A stretch of DNA of 64,000 nucleotides, taken from the NCBI GenBank assembly GCA_014155875.1, contig JACEFZ010021723.1, positions 62,001 to 126,000 on the forward strand. The letters run 5' to 3'. Both the position numbers and the translations under genes were made by a program. Origin of the DNA: Cepaea nemoralis. Lineage: Eukaryota > Mollusca > Gastropoda > Stylommatophora > Helicidae. The notes under the pieces were generated by a model. It did not search any database and was not told the origin of the DNA. It worked only from the letters and a program-made list of their open reading frames with translations. Of the stretch, positions 31,885 to 43,321 are shown in pieces (positions within the stretch are counted from its first letter, which is position 1; every line of letters starts with the position of its first letter).

Positions 31885-34800
31885 ATATGTAGTCGATGGT
31901 AAAAGAGAAAGGGAGACAATCATAAAGACTGATGCTTCCTTCACTACGGTGCTAAGAGGTAAAGAGTAGTTCTGACTTCGTTACGGCCAAAGAAGAAAAA
32001 TAGTGAAAAGAGAGAGAACCTCACACCGCCTCAACCGACAAAAAAAGAGGATAGGAATTAGATAAGATATACGAGATCTCAGGCAGGGGCCTCAACTCTG
32101 GACTGACTGTCATATTTGAGACCCAGACATTGGATTAAGGTGTTAGATTGTGGTAGAAATAGTGACTGTAAAAAGTAAAAACTAAAAGATACTAAACAAA
32201 CAAATCAAGGACAAATAAACAAGCTCTTTATTTATTTCTTCTAACAGCACATTGCGTGTCAATAACAGATACAATAGACAACTGTATATATCAAATCACC
32301 ACAGTGGGTAACCCCTAACCAATCAACAGCACTTAAGACAACAGGGTACACCAAGTACCACAACACAGGTGTTCCAAACAATGGCTCGTTAGACTGACAC
32401 TATAAAGAACTTTGACACAAGCAACACTGCACAGACAATAAGGCACTACAAAAACATAGGTTACACAACATAAACCCCAAGACGCGACATAAACAAGAGT
32501 TGTGACACAATTTACTATCCCACCAAGAACCCAGGCTTGCTGACACTAACTAGTCAGCTGCTCCTGTAACAATGGAAAACACAATCTATGATTATCATTA
32601 TAAAGAAGACATATTAAACACATGAAGCAATGAGCACATACAATATAACACATGAATTAACCCATAGGTCATAAATGTCTTCCATCAAATTATCCACCTT
32701 GCCCCTCTAGTTGTACTACTGCTATTCTGAGGTAACCCTTGGTGACTGGCATGATCATTCTTGTGTTGCCTCATTATTCTTAAAGGTGACTACATATCTA
32801 ATTGTTAAATACAACAATCAATGTTGCATCATCAGATCACCCACTTTATTATCTTCTCCAGTTGTGCCACTGCTATCATGAGATCACACTTGATATTGCT
32901 AGAATGGACCACCTAATGCAACAATGTCAATCTGCTCCACCTTCTCAATTCAATGTAACTACACCACACAGCTCCTACACACACAAGCAGTGGAAGATTG
33001 ATCTCATTTGTCCAGCTGTAAACACATAGCTACATATAACAGAGTACATACATCAGCCACTGCAAACTGCCACAACATCACAACACATTTGGTTAACACA
33101 CATCAGACCCTGCAAACAAACAACATCCCAGCATTGATTCAGTTAACAGGTATCAGAATGACATCTTTGTTCTGGTAAATTAGGCTGTCATTCCTACCTA
33201 CCAAAGTGGCTACATTTGCCAAGGAACCCATAATCAGTTTCCTGTCTACACCTTCCAAAATATTTTATACATTAATTTGTACCAAGTCACTGGTAACACA
33301 GGACAACACAATATTCCCTATAAACCACATGTTCATAGAACACTATCAATGTTCAGTCCCTGATAGAGCCACAATCAAACACCACCTATTATATCCTCAG
33401 TATAATGCTCTACAATTCTCTCTCTACTGTTACGCACCCCGGCAACTGTTTTGCTAACACACCGTACTCTTTTCCCTAATATAAAACATATATTGACAGG
33501 TTGAACTCCTGTGCTCCACATCTGATAGTACACTTTACTCCTATGCAACAGTACACAACATTATGAACTCTGCCACCATCAGACACTAAGTTACCTCAGC
33601 ATAGGGACTTCACTGGACAACTACCCCAACAATGTCCCAGTTTGCATGAAGAGTACCAGCACTAATATGATACTGTGCAAGTTACAGCATCTGATTAGCA
33701 TTACAAACTAACAACCAGCAAGCAAAACATGTCTAACTATGAAAAGCAACAGACATACATACAATGTGGAAACACCATATTTGTAGAATGTGACAATGTA
33801 ACCTTACACATAGAAGAATCACAACATTCACAGAAAGTTAAAGATAAAGATAAACATGTATTACACAGGAACTCAATTAGGAACTCTCTGATACCCTTAA
33901 GACAGTTCATAAAATAAACACACCATTAGTATCAAGTAAGAGTGCATCATCCATATGAGACAGGATCAAAGCATAACCATGTTCATGGGCAGAAACAGAA
34001 TATCAGCACTAATATAACAACCAGTATACTATATATATTATGTCCTTATTATTACACACTAATGCCAACTACACCAGGGTACTTTTATCTGTGAGTGGAC
34101 AGCAAATGTGCAGTTATGCCCTCTATTTCCCATCATTATTCCTACGATACACCAGTTATACATTTTCTTCTCTTACGCTTCGTGTCGCATAGCAAGTGCA
34201 TATATCTTTGCGAAAGGTGGTACGTAGCAATAAATCACACCCTTCCCCTGGTACAACAAACACCCTGTTTTACTACACATAAAACTCCCAGTTTGATACA
34301 CTAGCACAAACACTACTGCATTCTGGTAACAGATGTGACACCAGACTTCAATGCTAAATGAGAAACCCCTTTACCAATATCAGTTCCAGATGCACCTGCC
34401 TGTTCTCCCTCAGTAAAGCCACACTTCATTCGCAGTTTACGATTACACAATGATTGCTGATACGCACCCCGCGTATTAAGATGCATTATTTCCTACGCCT
34501 AGTGGCTATCAATCTGCATGGCATCCCTACAATTCAACACATTATTTCCTACACTTCTATTTATTACCTACATGTTCTAACTGCTTAGCTTAACCATTAA
34601 CCCATCATTGCCGCATATAACATGTAAGTACTCTTCTCTGCTTTACACATGTTATAAATATTACACCTATATTATGGTTATTTTCCCCTACTCATAAGCA
34701 TTCAATGTGATGCTCACCATAATCACAGAATAATCCTGTAAACATATCTTGCTGCTGTATACACATATGATTCTCACCACTCTGTTGTTAAGTAACCTTC

Positions 34801-35573
34801 ATTTCTAGCAACCTCACAAGCACTTACTCCCTTCCATGCCAACATGGCCTGCATGGCACCATGTGGCATTATTTCAGTCTTTACCATAAACTAATTTATG
34901 ACCCCACACATTGTATATTTTGGTGAATCTCCCACATATCTATTTAGCCAGATGCCATAGGATAACCATGTAAAATAATTCCCAACAAAATAATCTTGTG
35001 CCAGCATGGCTGGCATGACATGACATCAGTCTCTATGATACTTAACCACCATCAATGACCTATTCTACATATTTCACATCACCATTGTCTGATTGTTGAC
35101 ATCTCTATGAATTAAATGTTATATTCCTAAAACCTCAGGGACGTTACCTTGATCTGTAGAACAGCTAACTTTAGTAATACTCATCTACATTATCTATTTA
35201 TATTTCTTTGTTCCTACCACTCTGCCTAACAGCTTTGTTCACACACATCGGTTTTCCCACGTGAACGCTTTTCAAGCCTGTAACATGGCGTGTGCTGCGA
35301 TTTAACAAATATTTATTAAATTAAACATTTTAAACTTACGGCTTTCTCCTCTGACATATGTTGTTCACTGATGAACAGATGGGAAACCCCACATATCTTG
35401 TCTCAAGGCGGGCTGGCCACAAAACTACACAGGGCCCCAGCGCCTGCCTTCACACCGAGCTGGCTGCTACAAGGAAAAATGGCCTCCGGTCTTTGTGATA
35501 AAGTGGCGTTTCCGGCGTGGCCAGGACCGTACGGTTTTCACAGACCAAACTAAGTGCCTTGGTTTGGCGCTGT

Positions 35574-35575
<2 letters not shown>
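31885..35575. other. Unassigned 3.7-kb G-poor region
   Basis: No long frame and no domain is seen; forward frames of 60-83 codons resemble nothing. The + strand is strikingly poor in G from about 32150 to 35350, the mirror of the C-poor non-coding part of LTR-2 (57-60.7 kb). Polyadenylation-like TTTATTTATT lies at 32226 (minus orientation). At 35575 the minus strand begins TGTCACAGCGCCAAACC, a possible LTR start, but I could not find a matching second copy. It may be a minus-strand LTR element or solo LTR, or ordinary intergenic DNA. Confidence 0.35.

Positions 35576-35661
<86 letters not shown>
35576..35661. repeat. (TA)n microsatellite
   Basis: An uninterrupted AT run of about 86 bases, 36 bp upstream of the Tigger-like element. 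Confidence 0.98.
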
Positions 35662-35665
<4 letters not shown>

Positions 35666-35697
35666 CATAAACATACCTAATTAAAAACATATACATG

Positions 35698-35808
35698 CAG
35701 TGGTACCTAGGGTTATGAACACCTCAGGTCGCGAACAATTCAGGTTACGAACAACTTCGAAAATGTTATGTCTCGGGTAACGAACAGTGCCTCGGGTTAT
35801 GAACTAAG

Positions 35809-35847
<39 letters not shown>

Positions 35848-36525
35848 GTAACGTTGGAGGCAAACGATCGCAAACAGTACTACAAATGAGCTTGTGGATC
35901 TTCAGAATGAACAGCTAAAGACATTAAAGGAGGAGCAGTCTGATGATGAGGTAGTCAGTGACCGTTTCAACTGCCAGGATTAAAGAAATTTGCAGCAAGT
36001 GGGGCAGACGCCGAAGACTTCATTGTGAGCCATCATCCAAACAAACTTGTTGCTAACAAGCCCTATGCCCCTATATGTGATGAATGGTAACACGATGGCC
36101 CACTTCAGAAAGATTCTCCAGCAAAGGAAGCGACAAATTTCCCTTGATAGTTTCATGGTGCAGAAAGATTCCCAGTCGGCTGTCAAGAAACAGCGACAAG
36201 ATACTCCTGAAGCTAATGATTCAGAATAACAAAGAAAGTGACAAATTTCCCATGATCGTTTGATGGTAATAAAGATAGACTAAATCTCTTGTTATTTTAC
36301 ATTTAATTCATTTGGTTGTTTTCTTTCTCTTTATTTAAAACGTGAAGTACACGTATTCTTTGCGTTTTGTCAGGTAAACGACCGGATGTTAATAAAAAAG
36401 AATGATTCTTTCATCTTGAAAAGGATTGCCTTTATTTCATTTATTTCAATGTTTCGAGTTACGAACGTTTCGGGTTACGAACCGAGTTCTAGAACGAATT
36501 AAGTTCGTAACCTGAGGTACCACTG
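35698..36525 (+). mobile_element. Deleted Tigger/pogo-type DNA transposon
   Basis: The ends are inverted: CAGTGGTACCTAGGGTTATG at 35698 and the complement of CAGTGGTACCTCAGGTTACG ending at 36525. TA follows the right end; TG, not TA, precedes the left. Inside, a transposase tail reads NELVDLQNEQLKTLKEEQ, FIVSHHPNKLVANK and, in another frame, MAHFRKILQQRKRQISLDSF. The HHP-K-(V/L)A and FR-ILK-R--Q--LD-F pattern is typical of Tigger-like C-termini. The catalytic region is deleted and frames are broken. Near the left end the motif GGTTA(C/T)GAAC occurs about five times at 16-30 bp spacing. A GA run lies at 35813-35844. Confidence 0.8.
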
Positions 36526-36566
36526 TATTCACTTACACATATATAATGGAGTGTTTCTTATATAAG

Positions 36567-36856
36567 TGTAACAGTGGGAGATTGAGGTTAGGAGTAAAGA
36601 GTTAAGGAATGCTGCGCATTCCTTGACTAGGGGGAAAACCATAGTGAACGTGTGTGCACGAATGAAGAAGGGTATCTAGAAAAACACACACGTCACTTGG
36701 GGCCAGCGAGAAGAGATGTCAACACCGAGAAGGGAGTCTCCATCATATGTGCTGAGATAGAATGATTCATCAATAAAATACCTTTCTAACAACGCGAAGA
36801 CTGACTTGTGTGGTGCTATACGATCACGATCATAACCTGTGTGTGGCTCTGTAACA
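36567..36856 (+). repeat. 5' LTR of Gypsy-1
   Basis: 290 bp, starting TGTAACAGTGGG and ending CTCTGTAACA. AATAAAATACC at 36773 is a likely polyadenylation signal. It differs from the 3' LTR by a single base that I can see (ATTCATC against ATTTATC near 36767), about 0.3 percent. Confidence 0.97.
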
Positions 36857-36866
36857 CAGGTTGATT

Positions 36867-36884
36867 TGGTGCCGTGAAATTATC
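36867..36884 (+). promoter_or_regulatory. Candidate primer-binding site of Gypsy-1
   Basis: TGGTGCCGTGAAATTATC begins ten bases after the LTR. TGG matches the CCA end of a tRNA; the tRNA cannot be named by eye. LTR-2 has TTGGTGCC at the equivalent place, which supports the call. The ten-base gap is longer than usual. Confidence 0.45.
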
Positions 36885-37943
36885 AAACATGGGAGGTCGC
36901 GGAGAGAGAGTACCGCCATAGAAATGGTTATGTCTGGCGTGTCTGGAGAAGTAATTATGGTGAAACGCAACAGATAAAAGCCGACTGTTGGTAGCTGTTC
37001 TGGGTTTTCACTAGATTCCTGATTAAGAAGGAGAACCAATTTCAAGGTCAGCGCTAAAGAAAAGGTTTGATTGATACTTATTTTTTTGAAAGACTGATGT
37101 TATTGCATAATTATGAAATTAATTGGAGAACTGACCAACGCAAAATGCTATATTGAGATCAAGTAATGCCGTTCTGCATCAAAAATCAGTACAAATTATG
37201 AGTTTTAACCCGTGGGATTGTTGAAGGTGAACTCAAGGTTATGGTACAAATTCCATAATTATGAAATCAAGGTCTGCAATACTTTATACAGTCACTTCAA
37301 GTAAAAGAAGGCATAAATGAAACTTGTCTCAACTCGGGGTTTGAATAAAGTAATTTTAAACTGACCATGGCGAGAGTTCCACATGAAAATAAGAGACTGG
37401 ATAGCGTCAGCTTTAAGTCCAATTGTTGTTGACTGGATTACGTTTGATATATATGAAAATCACAGATTGCTGCTGGAAAGTGAGTTTTTTTTGCTGAAGT
37501 CGTGAGCAATTGTCGCTTGCGTGAAGGTGACCTTATTTGAAGGGAATCTACAGTAATCGAGCAGGTAATCAAAGTCTTGTTGCGAGCCTGATATCGAGCG
37601 TGATCAACGTCAGGAAATAATTAGAAAGATCTGAATTCGACTTCGATTAAATTAGTAAGGAAAGAAATCCAGAGGCTCTTCGTTGTTCTGATCATTTTAA
37701 CGAGCTTGATTAGAGTCCTTTTTTATGTGGTGTAGGTAATTCTGAATCAGGAGGTCATTTAAATTCTTGTGTCAGAATTCAGGGTTGAAACAGGAATATT
37801 TCTTCGTCAGGATCTTCGATTGGAGGATTTAGTTAAGATAATTAGATAATATTAGAGTAATTAACAGATTATGTATTGTTGCTGGGTTTGAAATCAATAT
37901 TGTTGAAATATTTGTATATTGCTTGATAATTATAAATTTTAGG

Positions 37944-38954
37944 ATGGAATCCCAAGATTTTTCACAGGTACTCACTGGAGTTGGCGGGGCAATATCAAGG
38001 TTGGATGCGGTGTTAAGACAACAGAATATAAGCACTGATGTTGAAAGATTTAGTGGTCAAGCAAATCAGTTTAAGAAATGGATTATTTCCATTGAAAAAC
38101 ATGCATATTTAGTAAATGCTACAGATGGAGAGAAAAAGAACTTGGCATACAGAACAAGTACAAGTCCAGTTTCTGACCATATTAGAAGAAAGTTAGAAGC
38201 AGCAGGAGGTGAAACCTGGGAAGAATTTAAAGATGATCTCGCAAGAAAATATGCTGAAATTACTGATCCACAACACGCATTCTCAGTATTGCGACAGACT
38301 AGACAAAACAGCACAGAAAGTGTTCAGCTATACAGTGACAGGTTAATCAACTTAGCTGAAGAGTCATTCTTAGGACAGAATGTACGAGCAGAAGAGGTGG
38401 AACGGATGTTGGTGGGGATTTTTGTTGATGGGATTAGGTCAGATGGATTGAAATTTAAATTATTAAGAGAGAATCCTGCAAGATTGTCACAAGCGGTAGA
38501 TATCGCTATACAAGAGGAAAGCTTGAGGAGGAGGTTTAGGCTAAGGGTAGGACGAGAGTTAGGTAGTAGTTCGGAAGATAGAATTGAAGAACCTATGGAA
38601 ATAGGACAGTATAGACATGGATGGAGAGGAAGACGAGGAGAAATACAGATGGTGCAAAGAAACGAGAATGTATATAATCAAGATAGAAGAGGACAAGTGA
38701 GAAATACTGTAAGAAACATGGAAGGTAACACAAATAACTCGAATGTGGTTTGTTGGGGATGTCACCAACGTGGGCACATTTTTCGCTTTTGTGGTAACAG
38801 AAGTGGCCCATCGATTACGCAAAATAGTAGAGGTGTTCAGACGAGTATACAGAATAGAATGGCAAATGGCAGACCAGCAAATTGGAATTCTGGAGAAATA
38901 CAGAGAAATTTTAGAAGGTCAGGAAATCAGGGAAATTGGCATCCCGCTTACTGA
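37944..38954 (+). CDS. gag: Gypsy-1 gag polyprotein
   Basis: 336 codons from ATG at 37944; the frame is open seven codons further up but without ATG. Gag forms the particle that packages the element RNA. The N-terminal two thirds hold a capsid-like region (FSGQANQFKKWIISIEKHA, then EEFKDDLARKYAEI and QNSTESVQLYSDRLINLAEE). Near the C-terminus is one CCHC zinc knuckle, CWGCHQRGHIFRFC. The ORF ends inside a 19-base overlap with pol, which lies in the -1 frame, and the overlap holds a frameshift signal. TTTTAG sits two bases before the ATG and could be a 3' splice site for the 1.1-kb leader; this is speculative. Confidence 0.9.
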   Translation: MESQDFSQVLTGVGGAISRLDAVLRQQNISTDVERFSGQANQFKKWIISIEKHAYLVNATDGEKKNLAYRTSTSPVSDHIRRKLEAAGGETWEEFKDDLARKYAEITDPQHAFSVLRQTRQNSTESVQLYSDRLINLAEESFLGQNVRAEEVERMLVGIFVDGIRSDGLKFKLLRENPARLSQAVDIAIQEESLRRRFRLRVGRELGSSSEDRIEEPMEIGQYRHGWRGRRGEIQMVQRNENVYNQDRRGQVRNTVRNMEGNTNNSNVVCWGCHQRGHIFRFCGNRSGPSITQNSRGVQTSIQNRMANGRPANWNSGEIQRNFRRSGNQGNWHPAY

Positions 38955-38976
38955 ATAGGATCGGCAGTAGGAGGGA
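38930..38976 (+). promoter_or_regulatory. -1 ribosomal frameshift signal of Gypsy-1
   Basis: The heptamer GGGAAAT at 38930-38936 lies in the gag frame as G GGA AAT, a canonical X XXY YYZ slippery site. After five bases, 38942-38952 (TCCCGCTTACT) can pair with 38966-38976 (AGTAGGAGGGA): ten of eleven pairs counting one G-U, with a 13-base loop. Slippage by -1 moves gag directly into the pol frame at 38936. Confidence 0.7.
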
Positions 38977-41900
38977 AGATAGTAAGATCCAAAAAGGGCA
39001 TCAATATATTAAAAACCCAAAGGATGAGTATAATAGAACATTTAGAAATAAAAAACAAGCCGAGGTAAAGCAATTGTCATTAAATATGGTAGATCCTAGC
39101 TCATGTATAGTACAGATAGGAAAATATAAAGTTAGAACATTAGTTGATTCGGGAGCACAAGTTAGCGTGATTAAAGAAGCATTTTTATATCGAATGTTAA
39201 AAAATTGTAAAATAATTAGAATTCAGGAGAATCTTCATTCGGTAACGGGACAAAAATTAGAAGTGTTAGGACAAACGATGATAAATTTGAAATTAGGAGG
39301 GATAAATGTTAGGCATATGTTCCATGTGGTTAAAGATTTAAATAGAAATATGATATTGGGACGAGATTTTTTATTGAAAAATGGGGTGAGACTTTTATTT
39401 GATTTGCATAAATTAAAATTCCAAGATGTTTACGTAGATCTAGAAGAAGATATGCATGTGTCGACACTAGTTAGAGTCAAAACAACCATGAATTTAAAAC
39501 CACAGTCAGTTAATTTGATACAAGCAAGACTGAAGAGAAATCCGTATTATGTAGCAGGAAACATAGTCAGAATCACAGAATTGAAAAATGAAATAATTGA
39601 TGAGCCAGGTTTAGAAGTTCCGGATGGAATAATAGTATTAGATAAAAGTTTAACATTTCCAGTAATGGTTATTAATAACACAGGTAGAGAAATTAAATTA
39701 TACAGAGGATGTGTAATAGCTAAGCTAGAACATGACAGCGTTAGTGACATATTGGCAACAGATAGAGTAAATATGGTAGGAATAAGTTATTCAGAAACCT
39801 CTAATGAAAGAAGTAATAATAGACGCGGATACAGAAGGAAAGGGAACGTAAGAATGGATGAATTGATCCATCCATTTAGAAGAAATACAGCACAAATACA
39901 TTCACTAGACAAAGTAACAAGAGAAAAAGAATTGTTAGCACAATTAAAAACTTCGCCAGAAAATAAGGAAGTGTTAGAACAACTTATAAAGCAAAATCAA
40001 GATGTGTTTGCGATAAATGATTTAGAATTGGGTAAGACACAAACAGTTACGATGGAAATAGACACGGGAGATCATCCACCAATTAGTTTAAAACCATACA
40101 GAACTCCGTTAAGAAATAGAGAAGTAGTAGAAAAGGCAATAGAAGATATGTTGAAAGCAGGCATAATAACAAGATCAAAATCAGAATGGTCATCTCCGGT
40201 GGTAATTGTGGCCAAGTCTGATGGTTCGAACAGGTTCTGTTGTGACTACAGGGCATTAAATAAAATTACTAAGAATGTAGCGTACCCACTGCCAGTAATT
40301 GATGATATTTTGGGGCTACTTAATGGTTCTACATATTTCACAACGCTGGACGCAAGGGCAGGATTTTGGTGTATTCCGATGTCAGTAGACGCGCAAAATA
40401 AAAGTGCCTTTTGTACTCATATGGGTTCGTACAAATTTTTACGTATGCCATTCGGTCTCAAAAATGCACCGTCTCACTATATGTTCTTAATAAATGAAGT
40501 ACTAGACGGTATGCAAAGTTTTGCCCTAGCATATATTGATGACGTATTGATTTTTACAAAAGGAGATGTAGAGAATCATTTGAAACATGTTAGACTAGTA
40601 TTTGACAGATTAAGAAGGCATGACGTTAAATTAAAGCTTAGTAAGTGCCAGTTTTTAAAGACAGAAACAAAATATTTAGGCTATATAATAAATAGGGAAG
40701 GTATTAAACCAGACATGGAAAAAATAAAAGTTATTAAAGAGTTACCTCCTCCCACTAACGTTAAGGAAGTGAGGGCTTTTATAGGAACGTGTGCATATTA
40801 TCGGCGGTTTGTACCAGCCTTTTCTAGGATAGCAATACCTATTACGAATTTAACGGGAAAATACGCTAGATTTAAGTGGGATGATGAGTGTCAAAAAGCG
40901 TTTGAACTTTTAAAAGATAGCTTAACGGTGGTACCATTATTAACACATCCAGACCTGAATAAACAGCTAATACTATACACAGATGCTTCAGACAATGCAA
41001 TAGGAGCATGTTTGGTTCAACCATATGAAGGAGAAGAATCTGGAATACCAGGGGTTAAAAATGAAAGACCAATCTATTTCTTGTCGCATAAACTCAGCAA
41101 AACTCAACGCAAATGGCCGATTATTGAGAAGGAAGCATATGCTATACACTACGCGCTGCAAAAATTAAATTATTACTTACATAACGCCAATTTCATTATT
41201 AGAACTGACCACATGCCATTAAAGTCGATATTAGAAGCACCAATACAAAATAGGAAAATACAAACGTGGGCATTGAATTTACAAGGGTACAATGCTAAGG
41301 TTGAATATGTGTCAGGGAAACATAATACGTGCGCCGATCTTTTGTCTAGAATCCCGTACCCACAGTCATCAGGAAACACGGAAGATGAAGTTGAACCAGA
41401 GGTAGATGATCGAAACTGGCAAGTAAATATATTAGATTCTGCCATAATAAATAGGGAAGAATTTGAGAGTTTACCATCGGAGCAAGAGTCGGAAGCTAGA
41501 ACAGAAGACCCACATTTAGAACAGTTTGATATGAAAACAGAACAAGAATTAGATCCGAAAGTAGTACAGATAAAAAAGAAATTGAAAGAAACAGGGGAAA
41601 ATAGTTTTAAAAGAAAGTTTGTAGAGTTACAAGAAGACAATCAATTATATTATATCAGTGAAAAAGGTGAAGGAGTAAGAAAATATATTCCAAAACATTT
41701 AGAACAAGAAGTCTTAAAGGCATACCACGATAATAATGGTCATTTTGGACGAGATAAGTTAGTGAAGGCTATTAGCAGTAAATATTATTGGCCGAATTTA
41801 TTCAAAAGCGTATATGAATATGTTGAAGCATGTGAAAAATGTAGGTTAAGAAACATGAAGATAATTAAATGTCCTTTACAAGATACCGATATTCCTCAAT

Positions 41901-43321
41901 TTCCAATGCAGAAAGTAAGTTTGGATATTTCAGGTCCTCATCCAAAAACATTATCGGGAAATGTATACTTACTACATATAGTTGATTCATATAGTCTTTG
42001 GCCAGAAGTATATCCAATTCCAGACAAGAGTGCTGATTCAGTTATAAATATGCTTTTACAAGAATTTATACCAAGGTTTGGGTGTCCACAAATAATACTT
42101 ACAGACAATGGGAAAGAGTTTGTAAATAAAAAGTTTGAGAAATTGGTAAAAGATTGGAATATAAAACACATTAGGACTTCATATTACAGACCAACTTCTA
42201 ACGCTAAAAATGAGAGACAACATAGAACACTATACAATATTCTAGCGAAAAATGTAGAAGAACACGATATGGATTGGGATCTTTATTTGGGGATAGCATT
42301 AGCGGCGATACGTACACACGAAAATGAAGGAACAGGTTTCTCACCATTTTACTTAGTACATGGAAGAGAACCGATATTGCCAATTGATAATTTATTAAAA
42401 CCTAGGAGAAAATATTTGGGGGAAGATTTTCAAGAAACAAGGTTGCAAGAGATGCATAAAGCACATGTACGTTTAAGAAATAATATAATTAAGGCTAGAG
42501 AAAGACAGAAGAAATACGCAAATAAAAATGCACACTTACAAGAGTTTAACGTAGGTGATAGGGTATATTATAAAAAACATAGAAAAAACTCTAAGTTTGA
42601 TGCTCATTGGGTCCCGGGATACTATATTTTAGAAAAAAAAGGTCCAGTGTCGTATACTATTAAGAATCAAATTTCAGGGCATGTTGCACGTTCACATGTA
42701 GAACACTTAAGGCGGGATAATGAAGAAAGGGATGCAGAGAATAATAATAATAATAATTATTGTTCCGAAGAAATATTGTCGGGTGGACAGATTGTCAGAC
42801 AATCGGGTTATCCAATGCCTATAGAGAATGGAAAACAAGTAACAACAGCATCTAATACAGCTGAACAAGAAGAAACGATACCAAAAACAGTCATGACAGA
42901 GGAAAATAACGTGTATGACGATTATATGAGTGAAGAGTCAGTTAGGGAAAATATTGAACCTCCATTTATGAATACAAGACAAGCAGTAAAAAGAAAGTTG
43001 GATAGACAGAAAGAAAAAGAAATTAAGAGGCAAAGGAAACTTAGAGCGATTTCTTCGAGTGAGGAAGAGATGCCACTATTTGAAAATTTGTTGAGACGGC
43101 AAGACAGAAAAATTAGATTGGATGTAGAAAGGAAGAGATTAGCGGTTGCTAGTAATGGATATACAGATGGGGAACAAGAGATGGATGAAAAGTCAGAAAC
43201 TGATGAAGAAGCTGATATGAAAGAAGATAGCCCTCCTCGAGAGGATAGCGACATTGATGTAGATATAGCAATTATTGAAAAAAATTTGAGGTTATTAAAG
43301 AAATGGAGAACTGATAGATGA
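38936..43321 (+). CDS. pol: Gypsy-1 pol polyprotein (PR-RT-RNaseH-IN)
   Basis: 1461 codons counted from the frameshift point (the first codon is TTG; expression is presumably as gag-pol). Protease: VDSGAQ at 70-75. RT: FCCDYRALNK (434-443), TLDARAGFW (470-478), LRMPFGLKNAPS (502-513) and YIDD (533-536). RNase H: YTDAS (Asp682), Glu733, RTDHMP (Asp758) and CADLLSR (Asp801). Integrase: HHCC finger His931, His936, Cys966 and Cys969, with catalytic Asp997, Asp1057 and Glu1093 (D-D35-E spacing), followed by a GPY/F-type module (GDRVYY...GPVSYTI, about 1207-1242). A charged tail of about 200 residues has no recognised fold; no chromodomain is seen. It carries out particle maturation, cDNA synthesis and integration. 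No internal stop. Confidence 0.95.
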   Translation: MASRLLNRIGSRREDSKIQKGHQYIKNPKDEYNRTFRNKKQAEVKQLSLNMVDPSSCIVQIGKYKVRTLVDSGAQVSVIKEAFLYRMLKNCKIIRIQENLHSVTGQKLEVLGQTMINLKLGGINVRHMFHVVKDLNRNMILGRDFLLKNGVRLLFDLHKLKFQDVYVDLEEDMHVSTLVRVKTTMNLKPQSVNLIQARLKRNPYYVAGNIVRITELKNEIIDEPGLEVPDGIIVLDKSLTFPVMVINNTGREIKLYRGCVIAKLEHDSVSDILATDRVNMVGISYSETSNERSNNRRGYRRKGNVRMDELIHPFRRNTAQIHSLDKVTREKELLAQLKTSPENKEVLEQLIKQNQDVFAINDLELGKTQTVTMEIDTGDHPPISLKPYRTPLRNREVVEKAIEDMLKAGIITRSKSEWSSPVVIVAKSDGSNRFCCDYRALNKITKNVAYPLPVIDDILGLLNGSTYFTTLDARAGFWCIPMSVDAQNKSAFCTHMGSYKFLRMPFGLKNAPSHYMFLINEVLDGMQSFALAYIDDVLIFTKGDVENHLKHVRLVFDRLRRHDVKLKLSKCQFLKTETKYLGYIINREGIKPDMEKIKVIKELPPPTNVKEVRAFIGTCAYYRRFVPAFSRIAIPITNLTGKYARFKWDDECQKAFELLKDSLTVVPLLTHPDLNKQLILYTDASDNAIGACLVQPYEGEESGIPGVKNERPIYFLSHKLSKTQRKWPIIEKEAYAIHYALQKLNYYLHNANFIIRTDHMPLKSILEAPIQNRKIQTWALNLQGYNAKVEYVSGKHNTCADLLSRIPYPQSSGNTEDEVEPEVDDRNWQVNILDSAIINREEFESLPSEQESEARTEDPHLEQFDMKTEQELDPKVVQIKKKLKETGENSFKRKFVELQEDNQLYYISEKGEGVRKYIPKHLEQEVLKAYHDNNGHFGRDKLVKAISSKYYWPNLFKSVYEYVEACEKCRLRNMKIIKCPLQDTDIPQFPMQKVSLDISGPHPKTLSGNVYLLHIVDSYSLWPEVYPIPDKSADSVINMLLQEFIPRFGCPQIILTDNGKEFVNKKFEKLVKDWNIKHIRTSYYRPTSNAKNERQHRTLYNILAKNVEEHDMDWDLYLGIALAAIRTHENEGTGFSPFYLVHGREPILPIDNLLKPRRKYLGEDFQETRLQEMHKAHVRLRNNIIKARERQKKYANKNAHLQEFNVGDRVYYKKHRKNSKFDAHWVPGYYILEKKGPVSYTIKNQISGHVARSHVEHLRRDNEERDAENNNNNNYCSEEILSGGQIVRQSGYPMPIENGKQVTTASNTAEQEETIPKTVMTEENNVYDDYMSEESVRENIEPPFMNTRQAVKRKLDRQKEKEIKRQRKLRAISSSEEEMPLFENLLRRQDRKIRLDVERKRLAVASNGYTDGEQEMDEKSETDEEADMKEDSPPREDSDIDVDIAIIEKNLRLLKKWRTDR

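Noticed and set aside
32802..34304. Small forward ORFs of 62-83 codons in the G-poor region
   Set aside because: Composition alone explains them; no motif, start context or splice pattern.
38906..38912. A AAT TTT as the Gypsy-1 frameshift site
   Set aside because: In phase with gag, but after a -1 slip the next codon is TAG (38912-38914), so it cannot produce gag-pol.
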